DNA of 64,000 nucleotides from Trichomonas vaginalis G3 (GCF_026262505.1 NC_067204.1:13596522-13660521); one strand, 5' to 3'; positions 1-9,446 are shown, counted from the stretch's first letter. Program-made: numbers and translations. The notes: a model not told the origin generated them from the sequence alone.

Positions 1-702
1 TATTTCGTTAATGCATACTAATGAGAATCTTCCAAGCGACTTCTGTGAAGTAAAAATCGTTTTAGTTCTGTTACTTTCGTCGAATAAACTCAAAAATGTA
101 TAAACAATCGTATTATTACTATATCCTGAGTATACGCATCCATCACCTAACGTAAATGATGTCTTGGTGGCGATGTATGGTTCGACAAGACCAAAATTAA
201 AAATGTAATGTTGTTCAAAATCGGGATAAAAAGGCGCAATTGGCTTCATTTTGGAGAGCATATTGATTGCTTGTTGACCAAATTTCTTTGCATCCTTTGG
301 GAAATCTTTGAAATTGGCTAAAAGTGATTGTACAATTAAAGGAATCGATTTTGCATATGTAGATAGACATAAACATAGACCAATATTGTCTGATGAGACC
401 ATAATTACTTGTCTGATGATATCAGGAATCAATAATTCGAACTGAGGAACTTTTAAATCGTTCATAAAGAAATCTCGTATTTCATTAATAGTTGATAAGG
501 ATGATATTGGATTTGTTTTTGGTACACTTTGAGGGTCTGCTATGATTTCTTCTCGTTTTGAAATATATTTTTGAAAATTCGTATTATAAAGGTTATTCTC
601 ACCATATTGCCAGATTTTTTGATCTTCATGGCTATAACTTACTGTTCTGATCCATTGTATAGCTTTGTTACGTCGAAATCCAATTGGATCTTGAGGATCC
701 AT
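1..702 (-). CDS. 5' part of an unrecognised host gene (runs off the window)
   Basis: A minus-strand frame is open from an ATG at 702 to the window edge, 234 codons, so only the N-terminal part is visible. It begins MDPQDPIGFRRNKAIQWIRT. The ATG is the first after an in-frame stop upstream, which supports the start. The sequence is soluble-looking, with no signal peptide or membrane segment, and has mixed alpha/beta composition (for example FELLIPDIIRQVIMVSSDN and TLGDGCVYSGYSNNTIVYTF). I do not recognise a family. It could be the start of a large protein. Coding is supported by frame length in AT-rich DNA and by protein-like composition. The function is unknown. Confidence 0.7.
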   Translation of the reverse strand, partial: MDPQDPIGFRRNKAIQWIRTVSYSHEDQKIWQYGENNLYNTNFQKYISKREEIIADPQSVPKTNPISSLSTINEIRDFFMNDLKVPQFELLIPDIIRQVIMVSSDNIGLCLCLSTYAKSIPLIVQSLLANFKDFPKDAKKFGQQAINMLSKMKPIAPFYPDFEQHYIFNFGLVEPYIATKTSFTLGDGCVYSGYSNNTIVYTFLSLFDESNRTKTIFTSQKSLGRFSLVCINEI

Positions 703-1086
703 GGATGAAAAAATCAAAAACGAGGTTACTATTTATTCAATTTTCTCCCCCTAATTTATTATTATTTTTGAAGAAAAATTATCTTTGGACCTTACTAAAG
801 AACATAAATGTAGTTACCATCTTGTCTTAGGGACAACATCTTTCCATGTGAAAGGGGCGTTCATTCAAAAAGCTTTGCTTTGCATTTTGAATTTCAAAAA
901 TAATGGGATAATAGCTCATTTCAACTTTGCATAACAAGAGAATTCGTGTTTTAATCACATTGTTCACTTTAAAATATTAAAAGGATATTTAATTTTTTCG
1001 AAAAGAAATATTCTAATATTTATTCAAACAAAGAATGTGAATATATATTGATATGTATGTGTGCGTGTGAATATATATTGTTAGGT
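703..1086. other. Intergenic stretch between divergent and convergent host genes
   Basis: No coding frame is supported here. The right half, from about 960, belongs to the outer part of the inverted duplication around the Myb genes. It contains AT dinucleotide-rich runs (ATATATTG repeats) just downstream of the Myb stop codon. Confidence 0.5.
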
Positions 1087-1890
1087 TCAGAATATCTCGA
1101 AACTGTTGAAAAAGTCACCAAGGTCGAAGTCATTCTGGAATATGTTTTGTTGGTTGAAATCGATCATGAAATCTCCGATTTGATTATTTTTGTATTTTTC
1201 ATCACTCTGCACATCTTTTGATGTTGAACCGACAAAGTGTTTGTCGTCATCAATGTCTGATGTTTGTTGTGTCTGTGATTTCATCCTGCGTTGAAGAAGT
1301 TTGAATCGAGTCTTGACAGATGTGTCTGAACGACCTGGAATCATAGATGATATTTGGACCCACTTAGCACCAAGCTTAGAGTGAAGTTCAAGAATCATGT
1401 CGTCTTCCTCTTTCGTGTATGGACCATTACGAAGTTTTGGACAAACAAATTTCTCCCACCTGTCTTTGCACTGGCGCTGATTGCGACCTGGCATGCTGCG
1501 ACTGATGAGTTTCCAGTCACTCGTTCCATGCTCGTTGACAAGACGACGAAGACGTTTGTCTTCTTCCTTAGAGAAGTGGACTTTCAAGACACGTGTTCTT
1601 GTGAACATTTATCAATACTGTTTGTTATCATTTATCCTCTCAATAATAAAATTTTGATAGAAAATTCAATCGTTTTTCAATTCATTCAATGGTAAAAATT
1701 TCTATGAATTTTCTGATGTTTACAATTGCCCGGCTGATTGTTTCTCCTCTCATTTTAGAAATGACTATCAAGAATGTTTTATTTCTTATCATCACAACAC
1801 ACACTACAAAACAATATATATTTCCATACCATTATTCTTTTTTATTTTTCCATCAACAATATTTTTTTTAATTTCATATTTAATATCATT
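960..1890 (+). repeat. Left arm of a ~0.9-kb inverted duplication carrying a Myb gene
   Basis: This arm matches 3810-4740 in reverse complement. Identity is near perfect across the Myb coding region and about 120 bp beyond its start codon. It falls off with small length changes toward both edges. The arms flank the glycosyltransferase-like gene. The pattern is an inverted segmental duplication with a conserved coding core, meaning either recent gene conversion or purifying selection on the gene. Confidence 0.85.
1087..1608 (-). CDS. R2R3 Myb-like DNA-binding protein, copy 1
   Basis: A 173-residue protein with two Myb repeats near the N-terminus. The first spans about residues 8-55 (FSKEEDKRLRRLVNEHG, then W and the helix NQRQCKDRWEKF). 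The second spans about 60-108 (GPYTKEEDDMILELHSKLG, W, then SDTSVKTRFKLL). The spaced tryptophans and recognition helices are visible. The C-terminal third is acidic and Q/N/D/F-rich and may be an activation or protein-contact region. T. vaginalis has a large family of small Myb proteins that act as transcription regulators; which promoters this one binds cannot be told. It is identical to the copy at 4096-4617 except for G versus R in the NEHxTSD segment. The start is the first ATG and lies inside the conserved repeat arm. Confidence 0.93.
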   Translation of the reverse strand: MFTRTRVLKVHFSKEEDKRLRRLVNEHGTSDWKLISRSMPGRNQRQCKDRWEKFVCPKLRNGPYTKEEDDMILELHSKLGAKWVQISSMIPGRSDTSVKTRFKLLQRRMKSQTQQTSDIDDDKHFVGSTSKDVQSDEKYKNNQIGDFMIDFNQQNIFQNDFDLGDFFNSFEIF

Positions 1891-2042
1891 TTTAATAGCA
1901 TCAATTGAATAGAACTCATTATATTGTACCTCCTTCGATCATATACTAAAGCTCTAATACCATATATGATGTAATTTCAATTTTTGAAATAATTTGAATA
2001 TTATTTTATTTACATAACATACAAACAAATACTTTATTCATT
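1609..2042. other. Shared 5' region of Myb copy 1 and 3' gap to the transferase gene
   Basis: 1609-1890 is the rest of the duplicated arm, the presumed upstream control region of the Myb gene, conserved with the other copy. 1890-2042 is AT-rich sequence with no supported gene. Confidence 0.5.
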
Positions 2043-3452
2043 CTATATAAGCAAATACTTAAAGTAATATCTTAATGCTTCTTCATTTTTATCATTAACA
2101 TGAACTCTTCTATTTAACTGCCAGTCATTTATATCATGTTGATGATAAAGGACAGAAATAGCTGTTGCTTGCGAATTTGATGCTTGAAAAACATAATTTG
2201 ACTCTTTTTCGACAAACCAAGCTCTTTTTCCTGTTCTCATTGCACAAACATATGAAAAAGTAGATCTATAAGTCAACAAGCATTCATCACACATCTCAAG
2301 CAAAGTAATATCAAGAAGTGCTGAATCATGGTCGTAATCTGGAATACGAATAACATTTGCTGATATTGTATTGTTGGCAAACTCTTTCATGAACTCTGTC
2401 TCCATTGTAGCAGAATCACTTGCGAATATAAATATTGTTGGCTTTTCTTCTAATTTTTGTTTCAAAAATTTCGTAACTGTTTTCATAGTTGCGCTAGTAT
2501 TATAAGAATAAAATTGTCCAGGATTTTGGAACCTCAGGTGAACTCCAAAGACTCTATAACCTGGAGGGACTTTTTCAAGTAACTTTTTTGAATAATTTAT
2601 ATTTTTTTCTGGAATTTTTGTAAGAAAATTGGAAATGAAATATGCTGCATGCATTCCAAAGTGGATTCGTGCAAATTCTGATAATTGGCTATTCAAATAA
2701 GGAGTAGTTGCGTATAATAATCTGTCAAAATATAAATCTTTCTTGGGAAGCTCCGTTTCATAATCATATGTATACCATTTTGCATCGGAGTCAATGCTTG
2801 AATCATTATTCTTTTCTTTGAGTCCATACGTTTTTTCATTATTTTCATCAAGTAAAATAACATTCTTTTGGAACTGGAAAGCTTGACCATTTCCGTATTT
2901 GATCCCTCGAGGATAGACAGAGTTAATAACAAAGGATCGATTTTGCATTAATGCAATCAGAAAAGTTGCCATATCAGTGGCAAAACGATTTCCTACCCCA
3001 CCAAAGTTTTTGTGTATTGTGTAAAAATGTTTTGTATCCTCAAATTTTGTTCTTTCTATATGTTTTGACCAGTTATTCAAAACTCTAAAAGCTTTGATAA
3101 CTTGTGTGCATGTAATTTCACTACGACTATCATCACAAGGCACATATGATCTTGACCATATAGGAATATTAAGCCCCTTAATTGCTTCTTGCAATTCTTC
3201 TTGAGTGTAATTGATATCTTCTGGAGCTGGGGGTAAATGTAGAGGCGAATTGGGATATTTACTATGATTTGTAGAAAATTTGCTTTGTTTGGGTTGAATT
3301 TTTTCTTTGAGAAAGGAAATTGAATTTGAAATTTTACGCCTACTTGATGTATCAAGTGTAATATTTGTTGTAAATACTATTGAGTTGTATATTATTAAGA
3401 TTATAATGATAATATTAAGTAAAATAGAAAATTTCGACTCAAAAAGCTTCAT
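2043..3452 (-). CDS. Fucosyltransferase-like type II membrane protein
   Basis: A 469-residue protein. Residues about 8-28 form one hydrophobic segment (FSILLNIIIIILIIYNSIVF) after a short lysine-bearing tail, the layout of a Golgi/ER type II glycosyltransferase. A stem region follows, then a catalytic-type domain. Visible motifs fit the GT-B fucosyltransferase superfamily (GT11/GT23/GT37/POFUT kin): GGVGNRFATDMATFLIAL near residue 150, HLRFQ (the HxR donor-binding motif), IFIFASDSATMETEF (a strand followed by SDS), and LLEMCDECLLTYRSTFSYVCA near the end. Several N-x-S/T sites are present. The likely role is transfer of fucose or a related sugar in the secretory pathway. The donor and acceptor are inferred from family resemblance only. 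The gene sits between two inverted Myb copies. Confidence 0.72.
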   Translation of the reverse strand: MKLFESKFSILLNIIIIILIIYNSIVFTTNITLDTSSRRKISNSISFLKEKIQPKQSKFSTNHSKYPNSPLHLPPAPEDINYTQEELQEAIKGLNIPIWSRSYVPCDDSRSEITCTQVIKAFRVLNNWSKHIERTKFEDTKHFYTIHKNFGGVGNRFATDMATFLIALMQNRSFVINSVYPRGIKYGNGQAFQFQKNVILLDENNEKTYGLKEKNNDSSIDSDAKWYTYDYETELPKKDLYFDRLLYATTPYLNSQLSEFARIHFGMHAAYFISNFLTKIPEKNINYSKKLLEKVPPGYRVFGVHLRFQNPGQFYSYNTSATMKTVTKFLKQKLEEKPTIFIFASDSATMETEFMKEFANNTISANVIRIPDYDHDSALLDITLLEMCDECLLTYRSTFSYVCAMRTGKRAWFVEKESNYVFQASNSQATAISVLYHQHDINDWQLNRRVHVNDKNEEALRYYFKYLLI

Positions 3453-4095
3453 TTCATTTATTTCAAGAAAAATGATTTCGATGTTTCTCAGATGCTATTC
3501 ATAAAGAGAGTTGAATAAGAAGCTACTTGTTAACATTCGAAATGATGTGATGTAAGCCGAAGAGCAAGTGAATCATTTAGCACAAGACTTGAAAACAAAT
3601 AATTAATTCCATTTTTAATAAATTAAATTGATATTATTAACTCACATAACATGGTCGGTGTATCTATAGCGAATCCTTGTTGTAGTGAAAAGTTCAATTT
3701 TATATAAATTTTAATAACAAAAATTATAAAAATAAATATATGATTGAATCAATACATTGAAACATGGCAACACATCGATGCCCATCTGAGTGTAATGCAT
3801 GGTATTGGTTAAAATATGATATGAAATGCGAAATTGAAAAAATATATTTGATGGAAGAGTAGAAAAGAATAAAGATATGAAAATATATGTTATGCTGTAG
3901 TGTGTGTTGTGATGATAAGAAATAAAACATTCTTGATAGTCATTTCTAAAATGAGAGGAGAAACAATCAGCCGGGCAATTGTAAACATCAGAAAATTCAT
4001 AGAAATTTTTACCATTGAATGAATTGAAAAACGATTGAATTTTCTATCAAAATTTTATTATTGAGAGGATAAATGATAACAAACAGTATTGATAA
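3453..4095. other. Upstream region of the transferase gene and of Myb copy 2
   Basis: 3453-3810 is AT-rich with no supported gene and should hold the transferase promoter. From 3810 the sequence is the diverged outer part of the right duplication arm. The last ~120 bp before the Myb ATG at 4096 are nearly identical to the matching region upstream of copy 1. Confidence 0.5.
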
Positions 4096-4740
4096 ATGTT
4101 CACAAGAACACGTGTCTTGAAAGTCCACTTCTCTAAGGAAGAAGACAAACGTCTTCGTCGTCTTGTCAACGAGCATAGAACGAGTGACTGGAAACTCATC
4201 AGTCGCAGCATGCCAGGTCGCAATCAGCGCCAGTGCAAAGACAGGTGGGAGAAATTTGTTTGTCCAAAACTTCGTAATGGTCCATACACGAAAGAGGAAG
4301 ACGACATGATTCTTGAACTTCACTCTAAGCTTGGTGCTAAGTGGGTCCAAATATCATCTATGATTCCAGGTCGTTCAGACACATCTGTCAAGACTCGATT
4401 CAAACTTCTTCAACGCAGGATGAAATCACAGACACAACAAACATCAGACATTGATGACGACAAACACTTTGTCGGTTCAACATCAAAAGATGTGCAGAGT
4501 GATGAAAAATACAAAAATAATCAAATCGGAGATTTCATGATCGATTTCAACCAACAAAACATATTCCAGAATGACTTCGACCTTGGTGACTTTTTCAACA
4601 GTTTCGAGATATTCTGAACTTAACAATATATATCCACACACACGTATACCTATTAATATATATATATTCATATTCTTTTTTTGAATAAATATTAGAATAT
4701 TTGCAAAATTGGAAAATATCTTTTTATCTCATTTGCTTTA
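3810..4740 (-). repeat. Right arm of the inverted duplication carrying Myb copy 2
   Basis: Reverse-complement partner of 960-1890. Both edges have many small differences, while the centre (the Myb gene and its immediate upstream sequence) is almost identical. Confidence 0.85.
4096..4617 (+). CDS. R2R3 Myb-like DNA-binding protein, copy 2
   Basis: A 173-residue protein identical to the product of 1087-1608 except for NEHRTSD in place of NEHGTSD in the first Myb repeat, just ahead of its second tryptophan. The two Myb repeats and the acidic, asparagine- and phenylalanine-rich C-terminus are the same. Both copies are intact and both keep the same upstream ~120 bp, so both may be expressed under the same control. 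The substitution lies in the turn between helices, so DNA-binding preference may be unchanged. Function beyond sequence-specific DNA binding is inferred from the family. Confidence 0.93.
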   Translation: MFTRTRVLKVHFSKEEDKRLRRLVNEHRTSDWKLISRSMPGRNQRQCKDRWEKFVCPKLRNGPYTKEEDDMILELHSKLGAKWVQISSMIPGRSDTSVKTRFKLLQRRMKSQTQQTSDIDDDKHFVGSTSKDVQSDEKYKNNQIGDFMIDFNQQNIFQNDFDLGDFFNSFEIF

Positions 4741-4838
4741 AAGCAACATCTTATTGAATATGTTATATATCTTCTCAAAATATAATTACGACAGCCTAAA
4801 AAATTAGATTTACGTTCAAAAATTGCAAATGTTGCATC

Positions 4839-5271
4839 GGCGTCAAAAATTTTCTCACTGGGTTTTCGTCTATCAATCCCAGCTCATTATATACGCAACC
4901 AATCAAAAATCTGATATGGGAGTCCAAGGCTAACTTTTTGTTGTCTACCTAATAAAAGAGGAAGCAGCATTAGTGAGAATAATCGCAAATATTCAATTTA
5001 AATTATCTTTTTATTCTTAATTTAAAGTGACAAAAAGAATAAAAAACCTATTCTAAGGCATGTTGTTATGTAAATGAGACTAGACATCATATTTTATGTT
5101 ATGAAAAAAAAATATTTAGAATTTTAGAACAAAATAAATAGAAAAAATAGCATAACTTATGGATGTGCGTATATTAAATTTAATAAATTAAGAGAAATTA
5201 TTTTTGGCGCCAAAATTATTCGTTAACTCTCAAATTTTTCTGAGTCAATAAGCCGCCAAAAAGTGTCATTT
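4839..5271 (+). repeat. Left 433-bp terminal inverted repeat of the MULE-type element
   Basis: Matches 6669-7101 in reverse complement along its full length, ending inside the shared string GCCGCCAAAAAGTGTCATTT. Confidence 0.9.
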
Positions 5272-6189
5272 TTTTCGTTAGAGAAAGATGAATTGTCCAT
5301 GTCATCCAATCGGGAACAAGGGGGATGGGGATTAGATGATAAAGAAGCAATTCATGCTCTCTATCTGAAGCAATCAGACTTACCAGCAACAATGTGAATC
5401 AGTCTTTCACTGAATGAGTAGGTGTTGGAAGAACTGTTCTCTAAAGCGATACAGTTGCGCTACATGTTCGTCAACTTGTCTAGAAATAAATATATCATTT
5501 GTTTTATACGTTTTTTCGTAATAAATCTATTTGTATTTGTTGTATTTGAGTATGAAGATAACAAAAACTACGGCATAAGACGCAGTACACTGGGCTTCGT
5601 TGCCATTTTATTTACCATGTTAAGAATAAACTTAACAGACATGCTTTGTTTTCGACGAAGCCATCTAAAATAACGTACATCTAAATAAAACTAAAAAACT
5701 GTAAAATTTCTTTATTTGATAGTATACTTCAAATTATGCACTATACCTTCTAGAATTCTATAACACTCTTTGCATATAATTTTTTTAAAAAAAGTTATAT
5801 CTCGACAAAAATATGATTTATCAATAGAGTATGTAAAATAAAACTCATTCGCAGTATTAAAAAATCGTAAATCTTTCCAAAAAAATTTTGAATTACAAAT
5901 TTTAAAACTTAAAACAACATTTTTTGAAGCGAAAAAACGAAATCTAATTTTTTTGGAAAATTTAGAATAAATAGAGCTCTTTAACTCGTCGAATACAAAT
6001 TGTTTTCAAGTTTTTTTCGACCGGAAATTGAACTTTTAGAGTTTATACAATAAGATTCACATGAAAAAATACGGGTTTAACAAAGAAATCACCAATATAA
6101 AGGTTTTTTAGTAGAACGAGATTGATAAAAACTATGGTATGATAAAAAGACGATAATTTTTTTGGCGGGATAATTGAAGAATATGAATG

Positions 6190-6529
6190 ATTCGAATTAC
6201 AGACATACTCTAGTCCGAAACTTACTATGGTTCGTGACTTATTTTTGACACAGAATAGCTGTAGACTAAGGCTTACTCTAGATCCAGACTTATTATACAA
6301 TTAAATTTGCTTTTGGAATAAGACTTAATTTTAGTTACAAACTTATCTTAATATCAGACTTATATTTAGAATCAGACTTACTTTAGTCTAGAACTTACAT
6401 TTAGAATCAGACTTCCATTTCAAGTCAGACTTACTTTCGTCCGAGACTTACATTTCAAGTCAGACTTACTTTCGTCCGAGACTTACATTTCAAGTCAGAC
6501 TTACTTTCGTCCGAGATTTACATTTCAAG
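6190..6529 (+). repeat. AGACTTA-based tandem repeats inside the MULE-type element
   Basis: 6425-6529 holds three exact-length 35-bp units (starts at 6425, 6460 and 6495), each with TTTCGTCCGAGA. Upstream, from about 6190, are diverged half-units with AGACTTA or a close variant every ~17 bp. Such internal arrays are common in non-autonomous DNA transposons. Confidence 0.8.
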
Positions 6530-6668
6530 TCCAAGGAAAAGAGACTATTGATGACTTACTTTCCATCGATGGTGCACAACAGCAGGGAGGGGATTGGTGG
6601 GTTTGGCAAAATTCGCTGAGGCACTAGTGTCCGGATTGTTCGTCAAATAGGTTTCCTTTCCTATAAAG

Positions 6669-7101
6669 AAATGACACTTTTTGGCGGCTTATTGACTCAG
6701 AAAAATTTGAGAGTTAACGAATAATTTTGGCGCCAAAAATAATTTCTCTTAATTTATTAAATTTAATATACGCACATCCATAAGTTATGCTATTTTTTCT
6801 ATTTATTTTGTTCTAAAATTCTAAATATTTTTTTTTCATAACATAAAATATGATGTCTAGTCTCATTTACATAACAACATGCCTTAGAATAGGTTTTTTA
6901 TTCTTTTTGTCACTTTAAATTAAGAATAAAAAGATAATTTAAATTGAATATTTGCGATTATTCTCACTAATGCTGCTTCCTCTTTTATTAGGTAGACAAC
7001 AAAAAGTTAGCCTTGGACTCCCATATCAGATTTTTGATTGGTTGCGTATATAATGAGCTGGGATTGATAGACGAAAACCCAGTGAGAAAATTTTTGACGC
7101 C
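6669..7101 (-). repeat. Right 433-bp terminal inverted repeat of the MULE-type element
   Basis: Reverse-complement partner of 4839-5271, ending GACGCC next to the 9-bp duplication at 7102-7110. Confidence 0.9.
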
Positions 7102-7178
7102 TGTTGCATCTAAGTGCTGAATTTCCTATTTCAAGCCATCCTTTATGACCAAACTTTTATAATGAAAGAAACTAAGTA

Positions 7179-8482
7179 TAGGGTGTCCAAAGGTGTGTTT
7201 AGCACAAACCTGAATACTGCGAAAAGAAATAAACAAGTTACATATATATAAAGTTTATTTAAATATAATCACCATTGGATTCAATCACGCGTTCGCAGCG
7301 ATCGATCCAGGCTTGAAAGACGCGCTTTAAATCATCATGAGAAAATTGCTCAAATTGCTCTCTTACAAAATTTTCAAGATCATCTGGACTCGCGAATTCG
7401 CGTCCTTCAGCTCTCTTTTTTAGCGTGCCGAATAAATAAAAGTCAGAGGGTGCAATATCAGGTGAATAAATTGGGTTTGGAACAACTTTGACATTGTTTT
7501 CCACCAAGTAATTCATTACCTTATGACTTTTGTGAACTCTTGAATTATCAAAATGAATTGCAAACTTTTGTTTTTGTTGTTTGGATTTCTCAAACTCATC
7601 AGAATTGATAATTTGAGTAAGAACATTGTCAATTAGATACTGAGCATTCATCGTATTAGGTTTTTGAAGAATATCAATTGCGATGATGCCATTCACGCCC
7701 CAAAAAACCGACAACATCATCATTGGTGTGTCAATTTTTTTCTTCGGGAATGTTTGCGGATTTTCATCCTTCGGGATCCACATGATTTTGGCTTCTGTTG
7801 CATATTGAAACCAAGACTCGTCCCCTGTTACTAAAAAGCGAAACTTCTTGGATTGATACGCACCCAATATAGAGAGGAGCTCTTTCGAAGATTGGACTCT
7901 AGATTTTTTTTGAACTGAATTAAGGTTGTGCGGAACCCAACGTGTATACGCTAGTTTGTAGTTCAAATAATTGTGCAGATAATAACTGACTGTTGTACGT
8001 GGTATCTTTGTCATCTCCTCTATCCTTCTGAGTGATGCTCTTGGGTCTTCATCTAGCGCTTGAAGAATTGCTTTGATTTTTCTTTGATCCGGCGATTTTT
8101 TGTCAATTTTTATGATGGGCGCCTTTTTGTTCATGAAGTGATACATCCTAACATGATACGTTACAGTGGAATAGCTAAGAGCATCCATACCGAAGCATTT
8201 TACCAATGTCTCGTAGATTTTTTTACAGTCTTTGCATTTTTTTGCAAGAGCGAGGATGTTTTCTTTATGATTCATTAAAAAAATGAAAAAAATCCCGCCA
8301 AAATTTCCCGCGAAACCGCCTCTTGTCTCAAAATTCATTTTATATTCCGGCATGGCGCCAAAATACAACATACTCATCATATACATATATTCATATTTTT
8401 TATTATATATTTATAATCAGCATATATCTCCTTTAATAGTCTCATATAGAGCGCTGTGCTAAACGCACCTTTGGACACCCTA
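7179..8482 (-). mobile_element. mariner-family transposon, Tvmar1-like
   Basis: A 1304-bp element with 28-bp terminal inverted repeats (7179-7206 and 8455-8482, one mismatch) starting TAGGGTGTCCAAAGGTG. It is flanked by TA on both sides (7177-7178 and 8483-8484), the mariner target duplication. It carries one full-length transposase frame on the minus strand. Length, repeat length and D,D34D catalytic spacing agree with Tvmar1, the mariner described from T. vaginalis. It lies 68 bp beyond the MULE-type element's duplication. An intact frame and well-matched ends suggest a recent copy. Confidence 0.95.
7259..8275 (-). CDS. mariner transposase (D,D34D)
   Basis: A 338-residue protein from the ATG at 8275 (MNHKENILALAKKCKDCKK). 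Thirty-seven more in-frame codons upstream are probably untranslated, because the family normally starts near here. The N-terminal half is the helix-turn-helix region that binds the inverted repeats (KIKAILQALDEDPRASLRRIEEMTKIPRTTVSYYLHNYL). The C-terminal half is the DDE domain: first D in VTGDESWFQYAT, second in IHFDNSRVHKSHKV, and third in YSPDIAPSDFYLFG, with 34 residues between the second D and the D of PSD. The linker motif WVPHNL lies between them. All three catalytic aspartates are present, so the protein may be active in cut-and-paste transposition at TA sites. Confidence 0.95.
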   Translation of the reverse strand: MNHKENILALAKKCKDCKKIYETLVKCFGMDALSYSTVTYHVRMYHFMNKKAPIIKIDKKSPDQRKIKAILQALDEDPRASLRRIEEMTKIPRTTVSYYLHNYLNYKLAYTRWVPHNLNSVQKKSRVQSSKELLSILGAYQSKKFRFLVTGDESWFQYATEAKIMWIPKDENPQTFPKKKIDTPMMMLSVFWGVNGIIAIDILQKPNTMNAQYLIDNVLTQIINSDEFEKSKQQKQKFAIHFDNSRVHKSHKVMNYLVENNVKVVPNPIYSPDIAPSDFYLFGTLKKRAEGREFASPDDLENFVREQFEQFSHDDLKRVFQAWIDRCERVIESNGDYI

Positions 8483-8746
8483 TAGCAATTCTTTTCAGAA
8501 TACGAACATTTGAACAATGATATGTTGTATTTTTCTAAACCAGTTTTTTTGTGCCTATAAGCTATCCATTAAATTTTCATAATCATTCTATATTTATATA
8601 TGGATTGAAGTTTTAATAGAAAATGGATTGGCAATCATTACGATTTCCGTCATGTCCTATTTGAATTGCAGTTAAGAACGACGATGAATCATCCCAAATA
8701 TAAAGATATTGCGATAATTAAAAAAATGTGGGTCCGAAAAAAGAGC
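8483..8746. other. Host DNA between the mariner and the outer Maverick
   Basis: No full gene is seen. A plus-strand frame is open for 46 codons from 8609 to the Maverick boundary (ending ...YKDIAIIKKMWVRKK) and would continue for a few codons into the host DNA on the far side of the element before a stop. This may be the end of a small host gene or chance. Confidence 0.4.
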
Positions 8747-9446
8747 AGTAGTAGGATAGGATGGGTTTTGTGACTTTTTTTGTAAACGTAAGAATTCATA
8801 CAATATCGAGCGATTTTGTATCATTTTTTTTAACATATGAAGTAAAAAATGTATGATTCTTACGGTTTTTATTCTTACGTTTTTGAATAAATCAAGATTT
8901 AAAAAATTTTCAAAATTGTAAGACATTTACACTCAGCCCATACATAATGAAATAAAAAATAAAAAATTTTTAAAAAATAAACCATTAAAAAAATTAAAGT
9001 TATTTTTAAAATAATTTATTTTTTTATTCTTACATAAATGACCCAACAAGTAAAACCAGATAAAATAGATTATCGAATTTTAGAGGATGGTGTTCCTGTT
9101 TATATTCAAAGATTTAAAGGGAAGCAATATTATAGAATTGTTAATCCTGAATACATAAAACATTTATTTAAAAAGGAAGACTGTGAATTATTAAACGCTA
9201 ATGAATATGAAACCAATAAATCAAAACTGAGATATAAATATATTGGAAGTGATGAAAGGTGTAAAGATAAAGATAAAGTTTATTCAGTTTCATATAATGA
9301 ATGGAAAACCAATAAGATAAGAAAACATTTAGGAGATTATGGGAAATGTTCTGAATTCTTTAAATCTAGTATATACGAGAGAGTAAAAGAAATTAGAAAT
9401 AATTATTTTCATGAATAAAAGATTCACTACCATAATGAAATAAAAA
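8747..9446 (+). repeat. Left terminal inverted repeat of the outer Maverick
   Basis: About 700 bp. It matches, in reverse complement, 52475-53009 (outer part) and 26919-27085 (inner part), which are separated by the nested element. It includes the whole 126-codon gene at 9038-9418, so that gene originally existed in both arms. Confidence 0.9.
9038..9418 (+). CDS. Unknown 126-residue protein encoded within the terminal repeat
   Basis: It begins MTQQVKPDKIDYRILEDGVP and is lysine- and tyrosine-rich. It has no signal peptide, membrane segment or motif I recognise; RFKGKQYYRIVNPEYIKHLF suggests a small alpha/beta fold. The ATG is preceded by TTTTTTTATTCTTACATAA, the element's recurring promoter-like motif. 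The gene lies inside the terminal inverted repeat, so a second copy sat in the other arm, where the inner element is now inserted. Genes within Maverick ends are unusual. A role at the termini, or as an early gene, is conceivable but is inference only. Confidence 0.7.
   Translation: MTQQVKPDKIDYRILEDGVPVYIQRFKGKQYYRIVNPEYIKHLFKKEDCELLNANEYETNKSKLRYKYIGSDERCKDKDKVYSVSYNEWKTNKIRKHLGDYGKCSEFFKSSIYERVKEIRNNYFHE

Larger units (their letters stand above)
4839..7101. mobile_element. Mutator-like (MULE-type) non-autonomous element
   Basis: Long terminal inverted repeats of 433 bp (4839-5271 and 6669-7101) begin GGCGTCAAAAATTTTCTCAC and are essentially identical. They are bounded by an exact 9-bp direct duplication, TGTTGCATC (4830-4838 and 7102-7110). 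Repeats of this length with a 9-bp target duplication are typical of Mutator-like elements, a group known in T. vaginalis. The 1.4-kb interior has no transposase. It holds one 32-codon frame (5299-5397, MSSNREQGGWGLDDKEAIHA...), a short frame end near 6540-6630 (IDDLLSIDGAQQQGGDWWVW), and a tandem repeat. These short protein-like pieces may be captured gene fragments. The near-identity of the arms suggests recent insertion. Confidence 0.85.

Noticed and set aside
1354-1695. 113-codon frame opposite each Myb gene (also 4009-4350)
   Set aside because: Antisense to a clear Myb domain; conserved only because the duplication is.
5422-5673. 83-codon frame as a MULE transposase
   Set aside because: Hydrophobic, no transposase motif, too short; probably chance.
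6425-6529. 35-bp direct repeats resembling CRISPR repeats
   Set aside because: Units abut with no spacers and lie inside a DNA transposon of a eukaryote.
8672-8926. Minus-strand frame across the left end of the outer Maverick, and its mirror at 52830-53030
   Set aside because: They straddle the element boundary, have low-complexity composition, and exist only because the repeat is AT-rich.
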